From: Acidobacteriota bacterium
Lineage (GTDB): Bacteria; Acidobacteriota; Terriglobia; Terriglobales; Acidobacteriaceae
Direction of reading: 5' to 3'
Assembly (NCBI GenBank): GCA_028873155.1
Contig: JAGWML010000157.1
Span: 1 to 7,123 of the forward strand
Length of the DNA stretch: 7,123 nucleotides
Shown here: one piece after another, positions 1 to 5,384 of the stretch
Position numbering within the stretch: the stretch's first letter is position 1
Layout: every line of letters begins with the position of its first letter
Notes under the pieces: model-generated
Databases searched by the model: none
Seen by the model: only the letters and a program-made list of their open reading frames with translations
Told to the model about the DNA's origin: nothing
Translations under genes and position numbers: made by a program

Positions 1-1
1 C

Positions 2-1144
2 GAAGAGCGGACTTTGGAAGACTTCCTGATCAATCGGTTCGGCAGGAAGCTCTACCTGACATTCTTCAAGTCCTACACCGAGAAGGTCTGGGGTGTGCCC
101 TGCAATGAGATCAGCGCTGAGTGGGGAGCGCAGCGCATCAAGGGACTCTCCCTCAAGGGAGTGGCGGTGCACTTCCTCAAGAAGGCGTTTCGCAGCGAGA
201 AAGATGACCATAACCTGGCGCAGAAGGGGACGGAAACCTCTCTCATTGAGAGATTTCTCTACCCGAAGCATGGACCGGGGCAGCTCTGGGAACATGCGGC
301 AGAGACCGTTCGGAATGGCGGCGGCGAGATTCACCTGGGGATCTCGGTTGACTGTGTACGAATTGAGGGCGAGAGAATTCTTGCGATCGAAGGTCGCACC
401 TGCGATGGGCAGCGCGTTTGCTTTGAGGGAGACTACTTCTTCTCCACGATGCCGGTGCGTGATCTGATTCGCGCCATCTCAGTGCCAGTGCCGTCGGGGG
501 TCACTGCGGTCAGCGAGGGATTGATGTACCGCGACTTTATTACGGTGGGTTTGCTCGCCAAGACGCTCGCAGTGACTGAGAAGGACGGAAGCCACTTGAA
601 GGATAACTGGATCTATATTCAGGAGCCGGACGTGAAAGTGGGCCGACTGCAGATCTTCAACAACTGGAGCCCATGGCTGCTCGCCGACGGAGGCAAAACG
701 TGGATTGGTCTCGAATACTTCTGCAACGAAGCCGATGAACTGTGGCAGCTTTCTGACGAGGGGATGAAGGCATTGGCGATTGCCGAGATTGCGAAGATCG
801 GGATCCTACGCGCAGAAGATGTCGAGGATTCGCACGTGGTGCGAGTACCCAAGACGTATCCTGCGTATTTTGGAACCTATGATCAGTTTGGCGTGATCCG
901 CGAATACGTAGATCAGTTTGAAAACCTGTTTCTGGTTGGGCGCAACGGGATGCACAAGTACAACAATCAGGATCACTCGATGCTGACCGCCATGACAGCT
1001 GTTGACAACATCCTGAGTGGCGTCAAGTCAAAGGAAAACATCTGGGCGATCAACACCGAGATGGAGTATCACGAAGAAAAGGACTCGCACCCGACCCACG
1101 CAGCGTCGAAGGCCACGTTCGCAGCTGCGCAGAAAGCCTCATGA
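2..1144 (+). CDS. FAD-dependent oxidoreductase, amine oxidase / UDP-galactopyranose mutase-like (5' partial)
   Basis: The reading frame is open from base 2 to the TGA at 1142-1144, giving 380 visible residues, and has no plausible start inside the window. The TTG at 14 is internal, because coding continues upstream of it. The visible N-terminal part carries the block KSYTEKVWG..C.EISAEW (about residues 23-41), typical of a family of NAD(P)/FAD oxidoreductases related to UDP-galactopyranose mutase. Near the C-terminus, residues 311-326 read LVGRNGMHKYNNQDHS, the FAD-contacting C-terminal motif of this group. The Rossmann GxGxxG that binds the ADP part of FAD must lie in the missing N-terminal portion. 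Members often sit in cell-surface polysaccharide loci and are thought to act on sugars or related substrates, but the reaction of this subgroup is not settled. The last ~30 residues are a polar, Ala-rich tail. The family call is firm; the substrate is unknown. Confidence 0.85.
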   Translation, partial: EERTLEDFLINRFGRKLYLTFFKSYTEKVWGVPCNEISAEWGAQRIKGLSLKGVAVHFLKKAFRSEKDDHNLAQKGTETSLIERFLYPKHGPGQLWEHAAETVRNGGGEIHLGISVDCVRIEGERILAIEGRTCDGQRVCFEGDYFFSTMPVRDLIRAISVPVPSGVTAVSEGLMYRDFITVGLLAKTLAVTEKDGSHLKDNWIYIQEPDVKVGRLQIFNNWSPWLLADGGKTWIGLEYFCNEADELWQLSDEGMKALAIAEIAKIGILRAEDVEDSHVVRVPKTYPAYFGTYDQFGVIREYVDQFENLFLVGRNGMHKYNNQDHSMLTAMTAVDNILSGVKSKENIWAINTEMEYHEEKDSHPTHAASKATFAAAQKAS

Positions 1145-1193
1145 GCGCAGGTCGCTGCTTCACGGGCTCGTCAGAATAGAAGAGTGGGACTGT

Positions 1194-2219
1194 TTAGCCG
1201 CCGCGGACTTGGCCGCGGCCTTCGTTTTTGATCTCGTACATGCGGGCGTCGGCGGCGCCGATGATGGCGTGGATGGAGTCGCCGTCGCGCGGCGCGGTGG
1301 CAATGCCGATGCTGGCGGAGACGTTGAGCGTGATTCCGATCTGGATCTTGAAGTCGGTGGCGACGAGATCGCGGTGGACCTTCTCAATCAGCAGGAGCGC
1401 TTCCGTTGAGTTGGTGGCGGGCATCAGGATGACGAATTCGTCGCCGCCGTAGCGGAAGCAAAGGTCGTGAGGCCGGCAGAGTTCTCGAAGTCTGTGCCCG
1501 GTGCGGGCGAGCAGCTCGCTGCCGACGAGATGGCCGTGGGCATCGTTGACAAGCTTGAAGCGGTCGAGGTCAAGGAAGGCCAGGCTGACGGGCTGGCCGG
1601 TGAGACGGACCTGTTCGAGCTCCCGCGTGAGCGCCTGATAGAGATGGCGCATGTTGAAGAGGCCGGTGGTGTCGTCGGTGATGGTGAGGTCCTGAATGCG
1701 GGCGACGTCGCGCGCGTTTTCGATTGCGATGGCGGCGTGATCGGCCAGGATGTGGAGGAAGGCGATGGTGTAATCGGTGAGTTCGGCCGGTTCAGGATTG
1801 AGGATTTCAATGACGCCCTGAACCCGGGTGCGCCCGCGGAGGGGCATGGCGATGATGGAGTGAACCTTTTCCGTGTCTGTGGCATGGGGGATGGAAAGAG
1901 CGGGCGCTTCGCCTTCACTTGGGACGATGAGGGTTTCGCCGTGCTCAGCGACCCAGCCCGCAACGCCTTCGCCGACTTTGACGCGGAGATCGCCGAGCAG
2001 CGCCTCATTGCCGCCGGCGGCGACGGCGTAGAAGAGCTCTTGCCGCTCTTCGTCCAGCATGAGGAGGGTCCACAGGTCGGCCCGGATGAGGCGTTCCATG
2101 TGGTCGAGGATGGTGCGCAGGATGGTGTCGAGATTGAAGCTGGAGGTGAGCGACCGCGCAAGCTGGTGAAAGACGAGCAGGTCGTCGAGAGGGATGCGGT
2201 TGTCCTTCGCGTCGGTCAT
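1194..2219 (-). CDS. GAF-GGDEF diguanylate cyclase
   Basis: The 341-residue protein makes cyclic di-GMP from two GTP. An N-terminal GAF sensor domain (about residues 10-172) is followed by a short helical linker and a GGDEF domain (about 178-338). The active-site loop is a perfect GGDEF at 258-262. The metal-binding Asp lies in FLDLDRFK (D217), and N225 is the expected guanine contact. An RxxD allosteric inhibition site (R249-D252) sits exactly five residues before GGDEF, so product feedback is expected. The second guanine contact, normally Asp in GHxxGD, is Ser234 here. No signal peptide or membrane segment is present, so the protein should be cytosolic and sense a ligand through GAF. The ATG at 2219 was chosen because GCGGAA lies 8 nt upstream; the frame stays open to an upstream start at 2282, which would add 21 unconserved-looking residues. 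The gene lies 103 bp downstream of moaA in the same direction. Confidence 0.93.
   Translation of the reverse strand: MTDAKDNRIPLDDLLVFHQLARSLTSSFNLDTILRTILDHMERLIRADLWTLLMLDEERQELFYAVAAGGNEALLGDLRVKVGEGVAGWVAEHGETLIVPSEGEAPALSIPHATDTEKVHSIIAMPLRGRTRVQGVIEILNPEPAELTDYTIAFLHILADHAAIAIENARDVARIQDLTITDDTTGLFNMRHLYQALTRELEQVRLTGQPVSLAFLDLDRFKLVNDAHGHLVGSELLARTGHRLRELCRPHDLCFRYGGDEFVILMPATNSTEALLLIEKVHRDLVATDFKIQIGITLNVSASIGIATAPRDGDSIHAIIGAADARMYEIKNEGRGQVRGG
1200..1229 (+). terminator. Possible intrinsic terminator for the oxidoreductase gene
   Basis: On the plus strand a 7-bp all-G/C stem (1200-1206 pairing with 1213-1219) with a 6-nt loop is followed by CTTCG and then five T residues (1225-1229). 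It lies 56 nt after the oxidoreductase stop, inside the antisense of the last codons of the convergent GGDEF gene. The shape fits Rho-independent termination of the plus-strand transcript. The five intervening bases before the T-run and the fact that the sequence also encodes protein on the other strand make this tentative. Confidence 0.35.
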
Positions 2220-2322
2220 TTCAGAGATTCCGCTGGTGGGGTTAAGAAAGATTGTGGCACAGGAGAGGCCGTACACGAGCAATCGGAGATGGCGTCGAGG
2301 TTACTTCCAGCATGGAGCGCCG

Positions 2323-3360
2323 CTATCCACCGATGTGGACCATGGAGCGGGAGGGCTTGAGGAAGCCGGGCTCGCCGATGTGGTGGCGCGCCTCCTTGCC
2401 GTAGATGGTTTGCGCGATGTAAGCGGAGAGCTGTGCGTCACTTTCGCCTGCGCGCATGCGACCGTAGAGGTCGTGCTCGACCTGTGAAAAGAGGCAGGTT
2501 CGAATCTTGCCGTCGGAGGTAAGACGGACGCGGCTGCAGGCGCCGCAGAAGGCCTGGGTGACGGGGGCGATGATGCCGATTTCGCCGACGCCGTCAGGGA
2601 AGGTGTAGCGACGGGCAGTTTCACTGGCCTCGCGCGGTGGCATTTGCGTGAGCGGCGTGACGCGGCCGATGCGGTCAACGATCTCCTGGAGCGGCACAAC
2701 GATTTCTGGCGACCAGAGGCGGCCCTCCTCGAGCGGCATGAACTCAATGAAGCGGACGACGACATTTTCTTCGCGGGCAAATCGGGCGAAGCCTTCGATC
2801 TCGGCGTCGTTGAATCCGCGCAGGAGGACGCAGTTGATCTTGAGCGGGGTGAGGCCCGCGTCGCGCGCGGCGCGGACGCCGGATAGAACTTTCTGGAAGC
2901 TGCCGGGAATGCGGGTAATACGCTCAAAGGTGGGCGCATCGACGGCGTCCATGCTGACGGTGATGCGGTTGAGGCCGGCCTGTTTGAGTGGGGCCGCGAG
3001 TGAGTCCAGCAGGTGGCCGTTGGTGGTGAGAGCGAGGTCGAGCGGTTCGCCGTGTAGAGTGCGCAACTGCGCGAGTGAGCGGATGAGATCGAGGAGGCCG
3101 TGGCGCAGCAGCGGCTCGCCGCCGGTGAGGCGGACCTTCTCAATACCGAGGCCGACGAAGAGGCGGATGAGGCGGAGGTAATCGTCGATGGCGAGCTCGG
3201 GATACTGAGCGCCGTGTTCACCAGTACGGCAATAGACGCATTTGTAATTGCAGCGATCCGTGACGGAGACGCGCAGGTCGTGGATAACGCGGCCGTGGCT
3301 GTCGCGGAGGCGCGCGGCGGGCGTGACTGTGCTGGACGGGCTGGAGGAAGCTGCGGCCAT
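2323..3360 (-). CDS. moaA: GTP 3',8-cyclase MoaA (molybdenum cofactor biosynthesis)
   Basis: This 345-residue radical SAM enzyme catalyses the first step of molybdenum cofactor synthesis, rearranging GTP to 3',8-cyclo-GTP, which MoaC then converts to cyclic pyranopterin phosphate. The N-terminal 4Fe-4S cluster ligands form CX3CX2C at C37, C41 and C44, in the typical context TDRCNYKCVYC. The SAM-binding GGEP motif is at 80-83. The second cluster, which binds GTP, is formed by C272, C275 and C289 in CGACSR...TSDGKIRTCLF. The chain ends in the Gly-Gly tail (HIGG) that is characteristic and needed for activity in MoaA. Length and motif order match full-length family members, and nothing is missing. 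The ATG at 3360 is preceded by GAAAGG with 5-nt spacing. No moaC, moaE, mog or molybdate transporter gene lies in the window, so moaA stands apart from its pathway partners here. Confidence 0.97.
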   Translation of the reverse strand: MAAASSSPSSTVTPAARLRDSHGRVIHDLRVSVTDRCNYKCVYCRTGEHGAQYPELAIDDYLRLIRLFVGLGIEKVRLTGGEPLLRHGLLDLIRSLAQLRTLHGEPLDLALTTNGHLLDSLAAPLKQAGLNRITVSMDAVDAPTFERITRIPGSFQKVLSGVRAARDAGLTPLKINCVLLRGFNDAEIEGFARFAREENVVVRFIEFMPLEEGRLWSPEIVVPLQEIVDRIGRVTPLTQMPPREASETARRYTFPDGVGEIGIIAPVTQAFCGACSRVRLTSDGKIRTCLFSQVEHDLYGRMRAGESDAQLSAYIAQTIYGKEARHHIGEPGFLKPSRSMVHIGG

Positions 3361-3412
3361 CGGTACCTTTCAGGCTATACCGTTGCGGCCTGTTTTGCAG
3401 AATGAGAGCGGC

Positions 3413-3432
3413 GGCCCGGAGCGATCCAGGCC
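3413..3432 (-). other. Stem-loop between the small membrane protein gene and moaA
   Basis: Read on the minus strand, GGCCTGGA-TCGC-TCCGGGCC folds into an 8-bp stem, with one G-U pair, closed by a 4-nt loop. It begins 28 nt after the stop of the membrane protein gene and ends 52 nt before the moaA ATG. No T-run follows it, so it is not a standard intrinsic terminator. It could attenuate or separate expression of the two genes, stabilise a processed 3' end, or be fortuitous in GC-rich DNA. The wobble pair means the fold is better as minus-strand RNA than on the plus strand. Confidence 0.4.
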
Positions 3433-3459
3433 AATCCAGCGAAATGAGCGGACTCTACC

Positions 3460-3738
3460 TCAGTCGAGGCGCGGCGTGCCGCGGCGGAGGATAAGGCCGG
3501 TGACGCCGCAGCCAAGGACGATGCAGATGGCGAGGGCGAAGTAGTAGGCCATGGGGTGCGCCCATCCGGGCGAGTAAGTAAGGTCCTGGCCGACCCAGAG
3601 CAGCAGCACCGTGGCGATGGCCGTGAACTGGCAGGCGATGACGAGCAGCGTGTGGCCGAGATCGCGCCGCTTGTCGAGGGCTTCGACCTGCGCGGGGGTG
3701 AGGTTGCGCTCTTCGGGGGGAAGAAGACTGTTTGCCAT
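3460..3738 (-). CDS. Small two-helix inner-membrane protein of unknown function
   Basis: I do not recognise a named family. The 92-residue product has a polar N-terminal third (LTPAQVEALDKRRDLGH) followed by two hydrophobic segments at about residues 29-48 and 64-84. These are joined by a short loop (GQDLTYSPGWAHP). The basic residues before helix 1 (K23-R25) and after helix 2 (R85-R86) predict both ends in the cytoplasm and the loop in the periplasm. The frame is open to a start at 3813. I chose the ATG at 3738 because a strong AGGAG lies 7 nt upstream, and the extra residues would be encoded by what looks like leader sequence. The gene is followed 99 bp later by moaA in the same direction, so co-transcription is possible. 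There are no catalytic motifs. Confidence 0.8.
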   Translation of the reverse strand: MANSLLPPEERNLTPAQVEALDKRRDLGHTLLVIACQFTAIATVLLLWVGQDLTYSPGWAHPMAYYFALAICIVLGCGVTGLILRRGTPRLD

Positions 3739-3745
3739 CCGATTT

Positions 3746-3750
3746 CTCCT
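3746..3750 (-). promoter_or_regulatory. Ribosome binding site fixing the start of the small membrane protein
   Basis: AGGAG on the minus strand lies 7 nt before the ATG at 3738. It decides between that start and the in-frame alternative at 3813, which has no comparable site. Confidence 0.75.
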
Positions 3751-3761
3751 GATTTTGGGCG

Positions 3762-3783
3762 GGCCCGTAATGACGTCCGGGCC
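3762..3783. repeat. Inverted repeat in the leader of the small membrane protein gene
   Basis: Perfect 6-bp arms GGCCCG (3762-3767) and CGGGCC (3778-3783) flank a 10-bp spacer that contains the palindrome GACGTC. The repeat lies 11 nt upstream of the Shine-Dalgarno site of the gene starting at 3738. It could be a protein-binding operator or an RNA hairpin in the leader. Arms this short in GC-rich DNA may also arise by chance. The rest of the 179-bp gap (3739-3917) shows no convincing promoter to my eye. Confidence 0.35.
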
Positions 3784-3917
3784 ACTGGCTGATACCACCA
3801 TCGATTCAACCACATGCGATGGGCGGAGCGCCAGCGATGGCCGCGCAAAAAATCCATGGGTATGTAGCGGAAGTTACACGGGACGCGGCGCGGGACAGGA
3901 GCGAGCGCGCTGCGACC

Positions 3918-4196
3918 TCAGTCCGTGAGAAAGGCGAGTGACTGGAGGGTGGTGATCTCGAAGGGTTTGCGGCAGCGGATGTTGGCGCAGGCGAGCTTGT
4001 CGTCGCGGCGGACCATGTAGGACTGGGCCTTGGCGAAGCGGGCGCGGTCGCGCTCATCGGCATGGCGGGGGAGCTGGGTGCGCTTTCGGCGAACGACCCA
4101 GGTGACTTTGTACTCCGCGGGCTGGCCGCATTTAGGGCAAGTGAGGGTGTGGGTGCGTGTTTCGGTGGTCTCGTTAAAAAACTCCCGCTCTTCCAT
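3918..4196 (-). CDS. Hypothetical protein with a four-cysteine zinc-ribbon pattern
   Basis: The 92-residue product is not a family I can name. It has a CPKCG knuckle (C20, C23) and a second pair C70-X4-C75 (CANIRC) followed by KPFEI. This arrangement fits a single zinc ribbon with a long basic insert between the knuckles (about residues 34-66, with many Arg and Lys). The insert could contact nucleic acid or be a helical arm; that is inference. There is no signal peptide or membrane segment, so a cytosolic location is expected. The ATG at 4196 has AGGAG with 9-nt spacing. The gene is divergent from the small basic protein gene at 4276, with a 79-bp shared upstream region, and lies upstream of the membrane protein and moaA on the same strand. 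Codon use matches its neighbours. Confidence 0.75.
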   Translation of the reverse strand: MEEREFFNETTETRTHTLTCPKCGQPAEYKVTWVVRRKRTQLPRHADERDRARFAKAQSYMVRRDDKLACANIRCRKPFEITTLQSLAFLTD

Positions 4197-4236
4197 GTCC
4201 CGGTACTCCTGATGTGCCTGCTGCGACGGCGGGGAC

Positions 4237-4265
4237 TTTCACCCGCGCTGAATCTACTCCATACT
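4237..4265 (+). promoter_or_regulatory. Possible promoter for the small basic protein gene
   Basis: TTTCAC (4237-4242) and CATACT (4260-4265) are separated by 17 bp and resemble weak -35 and -10 boxes. The -10 box would place transcription start around 4272, only a few bases before the ATG at 4276, so the message could be almost leaderless. This agrees with the lack of any Shine-Dalgarno sequence before that ATG. Both boxes match the consensus only partly. Confidence 0.3.
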
Positions 4266-4275
4266 CGACCTTGCT

Positions 4276-4446
4276 ATGAGGAAACGCAAGCCAGGGAAGT
4301 TTTCCGCCGAGAAGGCAGTGAAAGCCAATGCGCGGGAGCGCGTAGGACAGCCGAAGCCTGCGCGGGTGGTAGAGAGTGAGCCGCGAACGGGGCGGCAGGC
4401 GAAGCACAAACCGAAGCTGGAGGAACTGTTGCGCGAGAGCGAGTGA
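4276..4446 (+). CDS. Small highly basic protein (56 aa), hypothetical
   Basis: An ATG at 4276 opens a 56-codon frame ending in TGA at 4444-4446. The product begins MRKRKPGKFSAEKAVKANAR and continues with a Gln-Pro-Lys-Pro linker. It ends in a Lys/His-rich stretch followed by an acidic-leucine tail (KLEELLRESE). It is strongly positively charged over the first 47 residues and has no Cys, Trp or membrane segment. From memory, short proteins with the same KPG+F.AVKA..AR pattern recur as unnamed genes in Acidobacteriota; I cannot confirm this here. The charge would suit binding to nucleic acid or the ribosome, which is inference only. No Shine-Dalgarno is visible upstream. The gene is divergent from the zinc-ribbon gene. 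Sequence-wise this frame looks far more protein-like than the competing frames on either strand. Confidence 0.65.
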   Translation: MRKRKPGKFSAEKAVKANARERVGQPKPARVVESEPRTGRQAKHKPKLEELLRESE

Positions 4447-4456
4447 GGCGCTGGAT

Positions 4457-4484
4457 GTAAGACACGAGAAGCGCGATGTCTTAC
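4457..4484. repeat. Perfect 8-bp inverted repeat, 12-bp spacer
   Basis: GTAAGACA (4457-4464) and TGTCTTAC (4477-4484) are exact reverse complements with a 12-bp spacer. The arms are centred 20 bp apart, about two helical turns, which would suit a dimeric DNA-binding protein. As RNA it would be a hairpin starting 11 nt after the stop of the small basic gene, but no T-run follows, so it is a poor intrinsic terminator. The arms are less GC-rich than their surroundings. The right arm overlaps the start codon of the doubtful cysteine-rich frame at 4476. Confidence 0.5.
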
Positions 4485-4670
4485 GGCGTCTACCGCGTGT
4501 CGTGCAGCCGCGCGCAGTGTCATACGGAATTTGGCGTGGCGTATTACAGAATGGGCCTGTCGTGTTGCGCGGACTGCGCAGGGTGCGGGGTGGAATGTGC
4601 CGCCTGGAGCAGGCTGCCTTACACGGGGAGTGCATCTGTGTCCCGAGCGTGGGACGACTGCGAGTGCTGA
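4476..4670 (+). CDS. Doubtful small cysteine-rich ORF (64 aa)
   Basis: This frame lies in the 266-bp stretch 4447-4712, which otherwise has no convincing gene. The 64-residue translation has nine cysteines (10, 15, 30, 31, 34, 37, 41, 62, 64), including a cluster CCADCAGCGVEC that could bind metal. GAGAAG lies a few bases before the ATG and may serve as a weak ribosome site. I recognise no family. Cysteine-rich translations also arise by chance where TGC and TGT are frequent, and the Trp, Arg and Ser content after residue 42 does not look like a typical folded domain. Treat as a candidate only. A long minus-strand frame over the same stretch is Arg/Ser/Pro-rich and less convincing still. Confidence 0.2.
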   Translation: MSYGVYRVSCSRAQCHTEFGVAYYRMGLSCCADCAGCGVECAAWSRLPYTGSASVSRAWDDCEC

Positions 4671-4712
4671 CGTACGAGATGTTGGACGCCCGGCCGGAAT
4701 CTCTGGCGGAGA

Positions 4713-5384
4713 TCAAGCGGGGCGCGCTTCGAGCCAGTCGGCAAGTTCGGCGTGACCGCGTTCCCGCGCGAAGTCGGCCGCAGTTTTTCCTTCGTCGCAG
4801 CGATGCTGTGCGTTAGCGCCATGGGCGAGAAGGAGCTCGGCCAGGTCTCGGCGGTTGGCGGTGGCCGCCGAAAAGATTGGCGTGAAGCCGCCCGCCTGCG
4901 TTGCATTCGGGTTGGCGCCGTGGTCGAGCAGGAGACGAATGGTTTCCGGATTGCGACCGAGCGCGAGCGCAGCGTGGAGCGGCTGGTTCGCCTGCGCGTT
5001 GGCAGCGACGGCGGAGACGCTGGCACCGGCTCGCAGGAGTGCGGCCACACAGGCGGGAGTTCCAAAGGCGCCAGCGAGATGCAGCGGCGTCCAGCCGTCT
5101 CCGGAGTGTTCGTTTGCCTGCTCGGGATGTTCCAGCACAAGGACGGCGAGGCGAGTGTCGTCCCCGATCGCGGCGGCTTCAAAGATGTCGAGCAGAATGG
5201 AGTGCTCGCTGAGGGATGCGCGCAGAAAATCACGGACTACCGTTTGACCGCTATAGATGGACCACATCAGCGCGGAGACACCCTGAGCATCACGCCAGAC
5301 TGCAAGCCGGGGATCGGCGTGGACAGCATCGGCAATCTCAGCCGTTGTGCCGGAGCGGATGAGGCGCAGGAAGTTCTGATTCAC
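4713..5384 (-). CDS. Ankyrin-repeat protein
   Basis: The 223-residue protein is a stack of about six ankyrin repeats with no other domain. Clear repeat cores are GWTPLHLAGAFGTPACVAALLRAG (about 97-120), NQPLHAALALG..PETIRLLLDHGANPN (133-160), GFTPIFSAATANRRDLAELLLAHGANA (166-192) and a C-terminal half-repeat TAADFARERGHAELADWL (201-218). Two more degenerate repeats cover about 34-94. Ankyrin stacks bind partner proteins; no enzyme activity is implied. There is no signal peptide or membrane helix, so the protein is probably cytosolic. The start is a GTG at 5384 whose last two bases belong to the TGA of the upstream TonB-like gene, a 4-nt GTGA overlap (5381-5384). TAGG lies 6 nt upstream. Translation is therefore probably coupled to that gene. 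The target of the repeats is unknown. Confidence 0.92.
   Translation of the reverse strand: MNQNFLRLIRSGTTAEIADAVHADPRLAVWRDAQGVSALMWSIYSGQTVVRDFLRASLSEHSILLDIFEAAAIGDDTRLAVLVLEHPEQANEHSGDGWTPLHLAGAFGTPACVAALLRAGASVSAVAANAQANQPLHAALALGRNPETIRLLLDHGANPNATQAGGFTPIFSAATANRRDLAELLLAHGANAQHRCDEGKTAADFARERGHAELADWLEARPA

Noticed and set aside
2220..2282. Upstream start for the cyclase giving 21 extra residues
   Set aside because: The ATG at 2219 has a better ribosome site, and the extra residues look like translated leader.
1467..2360. Long plus-strand frame (297 codons) opposite the GGDEF gene
   Set aside because: It is an antisense shadow of a clear GAF-GGDEF protein and its Gly/Asp/Val-rich translation matches no family I know.
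3361..3459. Moco riboswitch upstream of moaA
   Set aside because: The gap is under 100 nt and shows only one simple hairpin, not the multi-stem fold of the known element.
4174..4716. A 180-codon minus-strand frame starting TTG and overlapping the ankyrin stop by 4 nt (TTGA)
   Set aside because: The overlap mimics operon coupling, but the translation is rich in Arg, Ser and Pro without domain-like structure. It runs antisense to the 56-aa gene and through the 5' end of the zinc-ribbon gene.
4376..4816. Plus-strand 146-codon frame across the 4447-4712 gap
   Set aside because: It overlaps the end of the 56-aa gene and the 3' end of the ankyrin gene, and its Arg-rich composition looks like a shadow frame.
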